In this document: positions 45,701-59,413 of the stretch, piece after piece
Layout of the letters: each line of letters begins with the position of its first letter
Numbering within the stretch: position 1 is the stretch's first letter
DNA from: Euwallacea fornicatus
Taxonomy: Eukaryota; Arthropoda; Insecta; Coleoptera; Curculionidae
NCBI RefSeq assembly: GCF_040115645.1
Contig: NC_089564.1
Coordinates: 1,302,001 to 1,366,000 of the forward strand
Reading direction: 5' to 3'
Length of the DNA stretch: 64,000 nucleotides
The notes under the pieces: generated by a model
The model's input: the letters and a program-made list of their open reading frames with translations, nothing else
Database searches by the model: none
What the model was told of the DNA's origin: nothing
Position numbers and translations under genes: made by a program

Positions 45701-46860
45701 TCTCCTTCAATAATGCAGGCTTTTAAATGAGAGAGGTACGGAAGATGAATATAGTATTATATAACAGAAGAATATTACCCAGCTCAAACTAGGTGGAGAC
45801 TTTACCTTCTAAAAGGCGGGCGCCACAGAACCGGACTTTGTAGTTAAGGTATTTAGAGATATTGTTTCGTTACATACCTCGCTTTATTCTTTGCAGTGTT
45901 ATGATTAGATGTCTTAAAATTCTCCAGGTCAACGATAATTTCCGCTTGCATGCCTTTACTTCAAAAACCACCAATTACATTTTTTTTAGGATTGTGCTTC
46001 ATAACAGAATTTCCAAAACGTAAAAATTATTGTAGGTGTGTGTTAGTACATTGGTCATTAGTGGTCACCAATGGTGGCTGCTCCATGCAACCACAAGCTG
46101 ATGCAATAATCGGATCTGCTACTTATAGCCACTGTTTTGCCGGCTCACATACAACCATATCCGCTAACCACAATTTAACCAGAAGGTTTGGTCCTGGATT
46201 GACTTTAGAATTTTTTAGTGTGCACACGTATTGTCCGTGGGAAACTGGCCATGTTTCTCGAGAGTATTTAACATTGGACGTATCCAAAGCCCACCATATT
46301 TTTTTGTCTACACCATCTGCTTTATTTAATTTATTAACGGAGGTACAAGCGTTTCCCTGTCGAACCGTTTTGACCTGACCAGTAACCAGTGAGGCTAGGT
46401 CACATAAATTGAGCGACAGGTGACGACCACCTGTGGAAACTACTTGTTTTATAAAGGCCACCTTGCCAACGGTTCTCTTTACTCGACTATAAAGCTTTCA
46501 TCAATTTTAATTTACAGTCGTTAATACTAATATCTGGAATCCATTATGTAAATGCCATTTTTTTCTCTAAATTAAAAAAAGTTAAATCACATAATTGCTA
46601 TTATATTTCCGTCAAGCACATACAAAAAGAAATAGTTGAAATTCGTTCACAAGGCCAATGCTAATCGGATGTAATAAGACAGAAAAGTACACTCGTCAGT
46701 ACCTCCAGTTTATTTCATTTCGAAGTACTGTGAAAGTCGAATATAACGACGGCGAGGAGCCCGAATGAAAGTATTACAAGAAAATACATCAAGACTTAAT
46801 TTTTCACGATTAAATAAACATGAAAAACGTACAAAAATGTATTTTTAAACTATAATGCTC
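45701..46860. other. Intergenic with an unidentified minus-strand frame
   Basis: A 112-codon minus-strand frame (46461-46123; contains KKIWWALDTSNVKYSRETWP and LLVKLWLADMVVCEPAKQWL) has a natural-looking composition and continues after one stop for some 50 codons. I do not recognise it. It could be a decayed transposon protein. No splice or promoter signals support a gene. Confidence 0.3.
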
Positions 46861-47796
46861 TTGCATTGGGAGCACTTCATTTGCAATTAGCTCATGAGAT
46901 AGAGCACCGTTTGTTTCCCGCGGAGGACAACATTTACAAAATCAGTCCAAAATCCATCTGACAATGTAAGGTTCTCTTCTATCAGAGCTTGAGGCACATC
47001 ATCTTAATTTTCAAAAATTTTTATTTACCCTCCGTGCCACCTCAGCTAACGGAACATCCTCTCCCCCTTCAAAGTCATCATCTACTGGTGTTATAATAGT
47101 TGTGAGCCTGCACGTCGAAATGAATGATGAATGAATAGTTGTCCATCGAGAGCCATTTTTTTTCTTTAATTCAGCGTCGGAGTCTTGCGAAATTTTTATG
47201 ATCTGCGGTAAAAATCTCATCATTCTGGTGATTTTTGCGAATTGCTGGCCGGATCAGTTTTCTGTCACCACAACTGGTACCCTAGCACCTTCACCAATAA
47301 TTTTTTCACACATAATAGTATATCTTTGCAGGAAGCGTTTAACGCATAAACATTCTGCCCATTCATAGTTTCGGGCCTCTATTTCGGCAAACTGTTCCGC
47401 CTTTGCCTGTCGGCCACTGATTGCTAATCGTTCGCTTCTTTCCTTTTTAGACAACTTAAACGATGCCTGAACAATATCTGGACAATTGGATGATTGAAGA
47501 TTTTTCTCGGATAACAAATTTTCAATAAACGCATCCTTAATATTGTCTCGGTTCTTCCGAATTGCGGAAACAGTCGAGTGCGTTAAGTGCAACTCATTTG
47601 CAATGGTATTGTTGCTTTCACCTGCTTCAAACCTTGAAAACTTTTCTTTTTGTCGAAGTAATTCTTTAAAGCGCAAAAAATGCAATAACGCAAACAAGCT
47701 GAACGCATTCAGTGAGCACAGCCTCGAGTTCATATGTATAGTCCTTGGGAATTTAGGAATTTTCCTATAGTCTCTATTCTCGCTGCATTCTTCCAT
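46861..47796 (-). pseudogene. pogo/Tigger-like (CENP-B HTH) transposase relic
   Basis: The 180-codon frame 47796-47254 contains KFSRFEAGESNNTIANELHL, then STVSAIRKNRDNIKD. This is the first helix-turn-helix of CENP-B/pogo-type proteins (normally ...GES..xIAxxxGVxxSTVxxIxKNRxxI). The second HTH and the DDE domain that should follow are not in frame. A separate minus-strand piece (47223-47011) with DDDFEGGEDVPLAEVA looks like the acidic C-terminal tail. The domain between is missing, so the element is dead unless the HTH alone was co-opted. Confidence 0.65.
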
Positions 47797-47862
47797 GGAA
47801 AATTAACTTATTTAAGTCATTTACCGGCGCAAAACATAAATGAAAATGCTGACAGATGAAAA

Positions 47863-50800
47863 ACTCAGATCTTATGGCTCAAAGAAATTGAATTTTTGTG
47901 CATTTTAGAAGTTGCAATATGCCACTGCCAGCACTCGATTGGAAATTCCACAAAAACAGACCCAAACTTATTGGACAAAAGTGGTGTTTCAGCAGGTTTA
48001 CGTGCAAATTACAGAAAACCCACCACCACACGTAGGTGTGTCAAATATCTATATAAAAAAATCGGGGGTTTACCGTTAAAGCCACTAGAGGCGCTGTATT
48101 TAAAAAAAAATGGCTGCCACTTTTTGAATGATTTTTCACAGAATGCCGGCAGTGTCGACTTTGCACTAAAATTACTATTTTATATCCCGGAGCCTCGTTA
48201 TACCCGGCTGGCAAACCACCAAAACTGTCTTTTTTGCGGGCGTTAAAAGTGACTTTTTAACAATGGGGCAAATGCAATCCAACCAAACATTTGAATTTCC
48301 GTCGCTATATTCGACCCGTTACAACCGCAGCCGTTACACGCGACTTTCACTGTATTTGTTTTTCATAATTTTGTGTAATAATTTTAATTGAATTTTTTTA
48401 ACTGTGACGGAAGCTTTTGCTTCAATCCTCTAACGCTCGAAACGCAGCAGGAAAGCTCGCTGTCCGTTTTTCACAACTCAATGTCTTACGGTGATGGTAC
48501 TCCCGCAATCCTGATGAAAATAACGAAAACGACCGAGGGCTCGATAGGTTAAATGTGTTTTTTCCCAATGTCCAAGAATTAAAACTCGAAATTCTCTAGT
48601 CTACACAGCGAAGACGTAAAGATTGGACGATATACAGTGAAATCTCTACGCGGAGAAAAAAAACTAATCACATTCACTTTTTTACATATAGCGCCTAATT
48701 CGACATATATAAAAAAATTATTGCTGTTTCCGTGTATGTTGAACTCGACTATTCTAGGCGTCCCGGGCGATTTTATAACAAAAAATACTTAAACTGTTTA
48801 TTATTATTCTTTTTTAGAAAATGCTTTTAGGTTCAAAAAATCCGAGTACAGGCCTGACTTTCCCGTCGTGCTAAGGCGACACACACGTAGATACATGTAC
48901 TTCCGATCATTATTTCAATAGATGGAAACACAAGTACCACAGGGCAGTTAAGTAAGAATAGAAATGATTATGTGTTATGCGATAAAACACGGTTTCCGCC
49001 TGAAATATAGAAGAAACGGTTGCTCTCAAGTGGCGGCGAATAAAAGACAATCCCTTATTTGTTATTAACAACACTTGAATTCAAGCCCACCTTTCTTCAG
49101 TTTAATTTATGATAAAAATCGATGAATACATGATGCAATAAGCGTCAATTTCCTATTTACAAACCATAAAATTAGGTCTGCTGACCGATCGAGCGTTAAA
49201 CACTGTATGAGTACCACCATTTGATCACACCAGGTAGATGAGATAATCGTAAATATTCCAAATAAAGATCAATGAATGATTGTGTGAAAGTGGGAAATGT
49301 TTGGGGTTAATATGATTAAATAGTTCCACTGGCGCACTGCTTTCTCATGTTATTCGCCCTTCTACTCGTTTCACCTAGTAATGTAGTTAAATAGAAGCAG
49401 CATTGACGATCGCTTGTATTGAGCCTATGAAATATCGACAGACACTACAAATCCATGATGCTGTGAGGCACTAACCAGTTTTTCTACTCGCAAAGCTCGT
49501 ATACGTCTATAATAGTCAATTAATATAGTTATTACCGTCGTAATGTAGGTCTCGCCCGTGTATAAAGGGAAACAAAGGTGTCCCCATAGTACCAGGTATA
49601 TTCAATATTTTTAGCAGGTCATCTTCAGGTCAGTAGTTGAGCAATATAGAAGTTCGCTTCATGGCGATTTCATCAAGGAAGTAACCTACATTCTGTTTAG
49701 TTCTGGGACGAATTTATGATATATTAATTATGCATTATGCAGAGTATCATTATACAGGTACGCAACTATCTACTTCCGAATGGATTATCCAAGATTGATT
49801 TACGGTTTCTAAATGGAATCGCTAAGTAGGTTATTAAAGACTACTCAAGCTCTCGCGTGTAAATAAAAACCGCGGATATGTTGTAAACTGGCCTTTCACA
49901 TTTATTAAAAAACACATACTGTATTTGCTCATTAATCATATTAAATGTATCTAGATGATTTTACGGTTATACTTGGTAACACAAGAATTACTGCCCAAAC
50001 AATTACTCCAATTAAAAAAAAAAAGTTGGCATTTGGAGTTTTGGGGGATAAAAACAGTAACTTCGGATCCACAAATTACAAATAATGTGGATGTCGAATT
50101 TTCGCTCCCGGTCTCACTGAAAATAACATCGACCTACTTATTTTAAATGTGTACACCCTGTATATTTGACCCCTTCGGATTCGACGTCAAATTCCAAGCA
50201 GATAGTTAACGTGTGCCGTAACCTAAAGGTACTTATCTCTTATCGTTTTCGAGAACCACGATTCGATTTTCTCATTTTAAAATTTGCCACCAAAATTGCG
50301 ATTTTTAGCACATAAATTTACAATCAATCCCTTCTCTTAAGCAATTAGTTCCACGCACGTCATGCTCGTAATATCAAATTTAGATGCTATGAAAGACCCA
50401 TTTCGAGAAAATGATTGGTTTTACTGAAATTAAATTATAATTACATTTAAAATTGGAAAATAAGCCAAAATTTTTAATTCAGGTTTTAGGCTCGAGGCAT
50501 AAAACTGAAGATAATAAGTAAATATAATAAGTAAAAATAATTATAAAAGATGTAATAACATGGGGTAGAAGAAACCCGAAATGCGTTAAAATTTCTCCTG
50601 AAAAGTCGCACCTAAAAATGTGCAGCCCCTTTTCATCGATCCATTACCATTTTGCGTAGACCGCATAAATCAATTGAAAAGGCGCCACTCTGTACATGTA
50701 TTTTTGGTCTGGATCTATGCAATATCACGCAAAATGGCAGTACACATTCAGCATTAATCCGGGGCTATTATAGACGAATGTGAAAAAAGTAATGTATTAA

Positions 50801-53800
50801 GAGCTATTATAAATAGGTACTTACCTACGTAAATTCAAGCACACTGGAATTCCAGTTTTCTCTGACTAAAGACTGCAGATGCGTTTGAAACTTCGGCAGC
50901 TAATTTAAAAAAGTTGTTATTTAAGTCACAGGTCTAGTAGGTGATATGTTACAGTACGAGCATTTTACGAAGGACGCAAAGCACAGTGGGGCAGACTTTA
51001 TTATCAGGCAAAACTTGAGGAATAGTTAAAAAAGCACATTTCAAGGTGGGTCGCTCTTATAAAAATAGGTCCGTATTTTTGAAATTTCTGGGCTGCAGGG
51101 AAATTAATTTTTTTTTTAACTGTAGCTTCGTTTTTTATTCCATTGTAACACATTTGAAGCCAATTATTCAAAACATGGCAACTCGCTATACCGTGCGGCT
51201 CAAAATTTTACTAAACTTAAATTTTTTTACAAATAGTTATTTTTAAAATTCAAAAATACCAGTAAATAGGAGAAAAAATTCTGTCCTTCGAAATTTGTTC
51301 ATTTCTTTTATGTTGCTTACGTCAGAGGTAGCGCAAAATAGCCAATTTTTCGAAATTGAAACATTGGTCAAGTGACACTTCAAATAAGAGACCTTCCATA
51401 CCTACAGTCAATGGTGCATGGCGATTCAAAATCTATCCATTAGCTTTTGAGAAAAACAACTATAAATTTGTTAAAAAATATAATTCAAACTTAGTCAAAT
51501 TGTATGTAAGCAATGAAAAACATTTTTTGTTGATAGAAAATTGCTTTTTTTCCGAATTTGAGCTCACACACAGTCTAAAAAACAGGAAATACAAAAATAA
51601 AAGTAACTTAAGATTATAGCTAGGATAATTTTAGAATTTTTCTTTCTCATAACATTTAATTGTGTTGATTAGATATTTCAGGACATATTCGGCGCTTTTC
51701 AGTCTTTTACGCTACAAGAGAAATTACAGAAAGTTTTCCTAAAGATTCACACTTTCTTATAAGTTATCTAACTTTTCCTACCTAACCTTTCTTATAAAAA
51801 TCGTGGGAATACCGTGACTGAGTCAATGAGATGAATAGACACTGCAAAGGTTACGGGTTATAAAACCAGTAACGTGGATTGATGATTAATGTAACATTTT
51901 TAGTCTATGTTACACAAAAGTGGCAAAAAATATCATGACAAACTGTTCAGGTTAGTTTACTGCTAATTATGGCAGCGTCGCCAAAAGACTAATTTCAAAG
52001 CCCTCCAATAATGGTATTTAATAGCCAAGGTGGATACCTCGTGATTTTTTTGACGATTTTTTGTATTTTTTGTTGGTTAGAAAAAAACGAATCTCCACCA
52101 TGATTTCAATTTTGAAAAGTAAAGTATGTATCAGAAATTTACAAAGAACTTCCGTCTTCAAAATCCTCTGTAAACTTTACCACTTTTTCCAGAATATACC
52201 TAGAAGAAAAGTTTAGCAAAGTACCTGAATAAAGATAAAAGAATATGTAAGGTAGAAAAGTCGGTCAAGCATTTTGAAATATAGTGTTAGAGCCTAAATG
52301 TGGATTATAAACATTTAAAAGACATAATTAAACAGAAAAACTGTTTTTTTTTAAATATTTCTGACAAATATTCCATTTTTTATAATGGAAATTATTGTAA
52401 AAATTAGGCTCTAACGAAGCAATATTAAATCCGAATAAATGAATCAAGAATTTTTTACTTTTGACAATACGGTTTATTGATTCGGGAACATACGGTAGAA
52501 GTCTAGGTTTAGTGTTTTTTAGTTTTTTGAGAAATAATAGAGATTTTTGAAAGTACACCAAAAATTTTTATGGTTCTATACCTTGTCACTCCAAATACTT
52601 CCTTTTTTTATAATAAGGTCAATTATGTACTAATTCATCCTATTAAATTTAAAACCGTCGAATTTAGCAGGTAAATTTCTTATCCCCGTTTAAAGACTGC
52701 ATATTCAGTTTTAGAATAATAATAAATATCTGCTTTAAACTACAACCAGGTATGAATCCTTTTTTGTGTAAAAAGTGTTGTTTATACAAACTGTTCTTTA
52801 CACACCATTCAGATGGCTGATAAAAATATTTACACTAAAATGCCTTGCAATACCTCAAATAAAAAAAGCAAAATACCTCAAAACTCTGCTGTTTGGGTTT
52901 ATACATGCATGACTGATTGATGCCAGTTTAACTAGTACACATGTTTTAGCAAGTGTAGAGTCGTAACTTTTGAAGTGCCTGTAAAGTGCCACCTTTTCTG
53001 AATCTTTTTATCATAAAAATAAAGAAAATATTAAAAATTTTATCATAAAAAGACTCAGTGCAAAAATTGTGCAACGCCGTTTTTGTAAAATGTTGAGAAA
53101 TTAGTAAAAATTGAGTTAAAAGAAGAGCAAGCATAAAACAACTGTTAAAAAATGGAGTAAAGTAAAATAGATCACAGACAAGTTTGGTTATGCAGAATAG
53201 TAACTTCAATCAGTATCTTCAGAGAAAAACTTTATGCAGATGAAATTGTATGTTTTTTGCCTCCAAAAAAAAACTTTTTTAGTAAGTTAAGTACTAATTA
53301 ATAAAAAAACTAAAAAAATACTTGATAATACTCAAAACATTTATCTACATATTAGTTTGTGTTTCACTACTGTCATCAGGCTTTTCATGAATTAGTAGGT
53401 ACTGATTATACTTGCTAGTACCACATATATACAGGAACCACAAATTTACAAACTAAAAATTTATTGCTAAAAAACTGCAGTCAGCCATGCTCCAAGTTCA
53501 ACATTTGAGCTAAACCCACTTGGATCTGGCTGAAATTCGTCCCGAATAAGGCCAATAAATCATTTTATAAGCTAATAATCATAATTTAAATTGGTAAAAA
53601 ATTGGTTAAGGGGTCTCCACACTAAACCCTTGTTAAAGGCAGTTAAATTATGCATGTCATGTCTAAACCCTGCTTTGAAGTTCCACTTATGCAGCAGCAT
53701 GCCTGCTATGAAAATAAGTATATTGCAGCTAAATTCGAAAAAGTGTTATTATCAGTGAAGTATTGCATAAAAATTGTTATCCTGCCCCAATGTGGGAAAA

Positions 53801-54756
53801 TGAAAAGCGAAGCCTGTAAACTGTGAATAAGTACTGTAACAATACCTAATGGACCATGCATCGTACATTATTTTATTCCGTACTGTCGCATAATTTCCAA
53901 CTAATAATAATTTTCGAAATACGCTCTTAAATGCCTGCGAGACGGAGTTAACTTATTCACAATCACGAATTAATTATAAGTTTTCATACTTTTGTTTACG
54001 TCTGTCAAACGCGAAACGCCGAATTATCTGAAAAAACAACTGTCAATAGTAAATATCTATTATTCGATACCCTTGCGAGGTTGCCAGATCATTCAAAATA
54101 TAGAACAAATTGCACGATGTCATTTGGAGTTTAAGCCTTCGGATTCAATATTTGTAAAGGTAACAATGTAAATTGAATAACAACCTAAATATTCCTGAGT
54201 AAATTTTTTAAATTGTCATCTGTCCGAAAATATAAATAATAAGTGATCCGTATGGTATTTGACTCCTCTAAATACACACTTACAACTCATTTTGAACGTC
54301 AAAACACTGATAAATGTGACAGCTAAGCATCAATAAGTGAGTTAAATGACAAGTTTAGCAGTTACAGGAAATTCTCTTGATGAAATTTCCCTTATAAATA
54401 AAAATAGTCCTAGATGGACTACTGCTCAGCTTTTTAAAATGTTACTCAGACTGTTGAAGGTATCCTTAATATTAACCATGTCAATTAGTAATATTAATAG
54501 GTTATTTACATTTTTTACATGTTTTGCAGGTAAAACGATTTTTTAAGTCAAAATTCTGAAAATTGGTTTATGTCCTATGACATTGACAATTGAAGTATTT
54601 TGACCAATCAACGTCGAAAGTGTGTCATTCTCATTCTCATATGTTCTAATAAAATGAAACCAGCTATGTTAGAATTGTCTTTCAGAAAACCCCTAAACAA
54701 AATTAAAAAAAAAGTTTTATAAATTCGAATTGAACGTTTACTAAAAGAATAAAATT
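47863..54756. other. Long gene-poor stretch
   Basis: Seven kilobases with no gene I can support. 47870-48250 looks like transposon sequence. An element end CACCCTGTA sits at 50155 with an adjacent repeat-like block. 51000-54300 is very AT-rich, with hydrophobic random frames. The last 150 bp before 54757 should include the Tap42 promoter and leader, without a TATA box that I can see. Confidence 0.5.
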
Positions 54757-56474
54757 ATGGCTGAATCCAAGGAAGAGGACCTCTCTCAAACCCTTTATTC
54801 CGTTTTCCACGAAGGTTTGGAGTTATTCAACAAAGTTTCAAATACGAATGAACCAATGAACAGTCCAGAGGTACAAATGGATGTGAAGAAAGCAATTGCC
54901 AATTTAGAACAAGCCACCCGTTTAGTATCCCTTGCCGATATTTTCAGCAAAAACGAAGAATTGGAAGAACTTGCAACTAACAATATTCAGTACTTGTTGC
55001 TTCCAGCCTTACTTGGTTTCTTAACAGCAAAACTTACCTCTCGAGACCGAAAAGAAATTCTTGATGTTGCTGAAATTTACTTAAAAGATTTTTTACACAG
55101 GACCAATGACTATAAATTAAGTAATTATAAGGTAGGTTGTGAATGTTAAATATAACTAGTCTTATGTATATTGGTTAGTATTAGAGTAGTGCCATTCTTT
55201 TAGGCCTTTTTGGAAAGTTACTGGGATTAACTCAATCATCATGTGCAAGCTGGAATTTTTGTCAACTTCGCCTTTAGAATAATTAGAACTAGATTTCAAA
55301 AATACACTACTTATACAGGGTGTCCCCAGTTTATGAACAGAAGTTCAGGAATAGTTAGAAAAATGTATTTTAAGGTGGATTGCACATAAAAGCATAGATT
55401 CTAATTTATTTAAAAGTATGTTAACAATAAGCAGTATTGAGTCACCAAGTTTATGACTGGTAGATATTTGATTATTGAGATCTTTATTATTTTGTTCCAA
55501 GGAATGTCCCCTTAAATTTATATGGCATGTTTAAGAAAAATCTTGTAGAGGCAGTAAATTTAAATTCATATTATTTTTTTTAAGTTTGAGATGGCTGATG
55601 AGGGACAACAAGAAAAAAGCAATACATTTAAAACTGAATTTGAGGAACTTGCCTATGCAGTCAATACACGGGCAACTAAAATTCAAAAATACAAGCAACA
55701 CAAAGAACTGAAAAATCATCTTGAAAGTTTAAAGAAAAATGTTGAAAATGAACATGCTGATGAAGACATAAAACGTCAGTATTTCTTGACAATGTTAAAA
55801 GTATTTATTCATGATGTGGTTGACGACCTTGAAAGCATTAAAATGGAAAAACCCTTGTTGGAGCACATGGCCAAAATTAAGCAAGAAGGACTGCCCAAAC
55901 CAAAAAGACAACCTCCACCTCCATTGAAGCCTATTATTATCACAAAAGATAAAATTCAAAAAGCAGTTTATGGAGCTGGCTACCCATCTTTACCCACAAT
56001 GACTGTTGATGAATTTTATGAAAAAAAGGTTAGTTTGTAATTATTAAGGAGCAGTTACATTTGTTGGACATAAAAAGGATTTGTATTCTTAGTGCTATTT
56101 CTCAATTATTTTTTAAAACAATATTCAACAGTTTTTTCAAACATTATATACTTTTTAATTTATAGTTCTTAGTTTGCATTAATCACAGTATTTCCGTGAT
56201 AATTGAAATTGTTATAGTAAATTAATTAATTATTTTGCAGATAGCTGATGGCTTGTTCCCAGACCCTAGTAAACCAAAACCAAGTAACAGTCCAATGAAC
56301 TTGCAACAAGCTTCATTGGCTGGCATCAATTTAAATGATGAAGATAAGGAAGCAGAAGATCTTGAAAAAAAAATTGAAGAGGATGATGCAGAATATCTTG
56401 AGAGATTGAAGGCAAGAGATGAATATAGGGATGAACATAGAAGGGGTTGGGGAAATAGGATGAATAGAAGTTAA
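54757..56474 (+). CDS. Tap42: Tap42/IGBP1, PP2A-associated alpha4 protein
   Basis: Three exons: 54757-55131, 55585-56028 and 56241-56474. All introns are phase 0, giving 350 residues (human IGBP1 has about 340). The N-terminal alpha-helical TPR-like part (from MAESKEEDLSQTLYSVF through YLLLPALLGFLTAKL to AEIYLKDFLHR) binds the catalytic subunits of PP2A, PP4 and PP6. Exon 2 holds the basic helix HKELKNHLESLKK and the conserved PLKPIIITKDKIQKAVYGAG and GYPSLPTMTVDEFYEK blocks. Exon 3 ends with the hallmark HRRGWGNRMNRS after an acidic coiled stretch. The protein stabilises free phosphatase catalytic subunits in the cytosol and links to TOR signalling (family knowledge). Intron 1 contains a TATACAGGGTGTCCCC element end (55314). 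Confidence 0.95.
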
Positions 56475-57735
56475 ATAGGGATTTCATATTGTGTTTTATT
56501 GATACACATGTTAAATAATTGTATTTTTTTTTACATTTCAATGTATATTTTTGGCGTTTAACCCTGTCCAACTACAAAGGTGGTGTCTTGTACGTTGTAG
56601 GTACGTAATAAGCACATATCTCTTATTAGATAGTACTGCACAGTACCCACTTAAACTAGTGTGTTTGCCTTCCGCCGAAAAAATTTAACGAGAGTGTCAC
56701 CGGTTTTTAACTCACATGTGGAATAGTATATTATGTAACCAGCAACAAAGTTTTTCCTTAACACATAAACGTGAGTATTGGCCATAAACCGTCAGCGAAT
56801 TATACACTTTTCTTAGTTGAAATTAACCAAGAATAACTTTTAGTAAGACATTATTTGGGTGATAATTTTGTTATTGTCTTAGGAATCTAAAAAATATGAA
56901 CAGAAAAGAGAAAATAAACAGAGAGGTTAAAATTTAAAATGTGTGAAATACTTAAATTTCTCAGCTTAATCGCTACGGAATGTCAGGTTTTTTAAATTTA
57001 ATCATATGGTTACTTTAAATGGTTGATTTGACTGGTTAGTGATTAAACTTTTTTTAAATGAAATTTAATTTTCTGTGTTAATGAATACTCTTCATGGTAT
57101 TTATTAACCTCTTGCTCTAACACAGATAACCAAGCATTCATTAAAGGTGTCACCGCGATTTTTATTAAAGAAATAAGTGAATTTTTGTTTATTCAATATT
57201 CTTTGATAACGATTCCTTAGTAATGATGCAAATATTGTTCCATTTTATTATTTAACCATGTTTATAATATGGTTATGATGTTTTTTAATTCTTTTTGTTG
57301 ATGGTTTAGAGATTTCGCCTATATGAAATTTCTCGCTTTCGCAAAGAACTTGATGTATGGGATTTTTTATGTGTTTATTATCGTTTTGTGGTTTTATTTT
57401 TGAAAGTTTTGAACCTGGTTTTTTCCGTTCTGACATTGAACTTATTTCCTATTCGTTTTGGATTGATATAACTGCTGTGTATGATATAAAAAGGTTTATG
57501 ATAGATCTATTTTAATGTCGCCTCATTACAGACTGTTTGAACGTTTCTTATGTGTCTCATGCATTTTTTTGATTAAAATATTTAAGAAAGGATTTTTCCT
57601 TTTTTTCCTTTCTCAATTGAAAGTTTGATACCAGTTTTTCGCGATTGTTTAAACGATTGTGAAAGGTGCTGCTCATATATTGAAAAAACACCGCCTATAT
57701 AAAAGTAATATATATATATATATATTACTTTTATA

Positions 57736-57766
<31 letters not shown>

Positions 57767-58100
57767 TTAAATAATTTAGGGCCATATATACGGTGTGAGC
57801 CATCTGTCATAATGTGACACGTGTTATTCTGCAGCAATTGAAAATCCCAGCAGTTGCACAACTGTTGATTCTGTTAAACTCGATCATTACAATTTAATAT
57901 ACAAAAGGGAAGACGACACCTCTGTCGGTAAAGAGACATACTACAATATATTTTTTCTCTTTTCAATGCATGTTAAATAAATGTGAAGAACAGTTATTTT
58001 AGCTATACGATTCTGATTCAACCGAAACTTCTGTCAAACATCAAAATCCTTCACCTTAAAAGTGAAACAGTGAAGTTAGATTTTCCTCTGCTATAACCTC
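56475..58100. other. Intergenic with TA-repeat palindrome
   Basis: AT-rich spacer between Tap42 and RpS28. From about 57700 to 57767 there are two TA runs separated by TACTTTTATATAATATTA. The left one sits in the perfect palindrome AAAAGTAATATATATATATATATTACTTTT, longer than most simple repeats. No gene seen. Confidence 0.6.
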
Positions 58101-58164
58101 TTTTAGCCAGGTTTCCTGTTTGCGCACGTGTCTCGTCTGGTGTCTCTTGTAAAACTTCGAAAAA

Positions 58165-58362
58165 ATGGATAAACCCGTTGTTTTGGCCCGTGTTATTAAA
58201 GTCTTAGGACGTACTGGATCCCAGGGACAATGTACCCAAGTCAAAGTTGAGTTCATTGGTGAACAGAACCGACAAATCATCAGAAACGTGAAGGGACCCG
58301 TACGAGAAGGAGATATCCTGACTTTGTTAGAGTCCGAACGTGAAGCTAGGAGATTAAGATAA
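58165..58362 (+). CDS. RpS28: Small-subunit ribosomal protein eS28
   Basis: A 65-codon frame in one coding exon. It matches eS28 almost throughout: LARVIKVLGRTGSQGQCTQV, then EFIGEQNRQIIRNVKGPV, then REGDILTLLESEREARRLR. It is a few residues shorter at the N-terminus than the vertebrate protein. The leader contains pyrimidine-rich words (CCTCTTTTAGCC at about 58107, CTCGTCTGGTGTCTCTTG before the ATG), as expected for a translationally regulated ribosomal protein mRNA. Eight bases after the stop a donor AAG|GTAAAG (58371) appears. An acceptor TTACAG at 59361-59366 leads to a short exon with AATAAA at 59386-59391, so an intron in the 3' UTR is likely. Confidence 0.97.
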   Translation: MDKPVVLARVIKVLGRTGSQGQCTQVKVEFIGEQNRQIIRNVKGPVREGDILTLLESEREARRLR

Positions 58363-59366
58363 ATTCTAAGGTAAAGGATTTGACATGCAAATTGTATATT
58401 ACAGTTAGTAGGTACTTTCTACAAATTCTAGGGCCATACAAAAAATATGAAATTGAGCAATATATTAAATATGGTATGGAAGCTAACAAAAACCACGAAA
58501 TTTCTTTTTTGTATTCTGTATTAGAGTGTTTGTTATATCTACAAAAAATTTAAAGTCGATTTTATAAAATAAAACCTTAGTTAAACATTAGAAATATATG
58601 CAGGACCTTTATAATCCTTGTATAAGCCGTTTTTATTCAAATTGAATAATATTTTGAAGTCCAACACTATTTTATAAACATGCAGCTTTGACTCAACTCA
58701 ATTCACGTTTGAACATGTCTTATGTCTTTGAAATTTCAGTTAATATTAATATTATGCATTTGCTTTCGCCAGCAGTTGCATAAACTATATTCAGAATGTC
58801 TTTCTGTATTGAGAATAGAGGTGGTTAAAGTTTCAGGTTAAAAAATATATATATTGCATTTATTGGTTTCCAAAATTTGTTGTAGAAATGTGCAGGATAA
58901 TTCTTTTCAGAATTGGAACCCATTGTGTTGCCCCAAATTTTTTCCATTGACAGAAACTAAACATCTGTCTTGGAGTTTGAATTCTTTGTGCAATTTAAAA
59001 ATTTTTCCTCTTGTATTTTTCCATACCTGTTACTGTTCTCTATTTATTTAATATTTTATGTTGTCTGTGTACATTATTACAAAAATATCTAGGAATATCC
59101 TTTATTTTTCCATAAGTGGATATACTTTATGTGAGTTTCTATTATTTCCAGATAAATATCAAATTATGAAAAAGATATGGACACTTCTCTAATTCCATTA
59201 GATTCGTGACTTTATTATCATTTAGTATTGTTTCTAAAAACTTAAATAGAAACACATGAAGTATATATAGTTTTTAGGGGAAGACAATGTACATACCTAA
59301 ATACTTAATAGAAATATATTTTGGTTTTATTTTAGACAAAATTTTTGACTTTGTTTTTTGTTACAG

Positions 59367-59400
59367 GTTCTATTTTCCAAGAAAAAATAAAATAGCAGAT
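59367..59400 (+). other. Probable 3' UTR exon and poly(A) signal of RpS28
   Basis: Follows TTTTTTGTTACAG and contains AATAAA at 59386-59391. It pairs with the donor at 58371, giving an intron of about 996 bp after the RpS28 stop codon. Inferred from splice sites only. Confidence 0.5.
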
Positions 59401-59413
59401 CGGTCCCTGTGTG

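Noticed and set aside
52328..53209. Hydrophobic minus-strand frames as membrane proteins
   Set aside because: Strong AT bias creates Phe/Leu/Ile-rich random frames. No start context, splice partner or conserved motif was seen.
55591..56040. Independent gene starting MADEGQQEK
   Set aside because: It is Tap42 exon 2. The acceptor two codons upstream joins in phase to exon 1.
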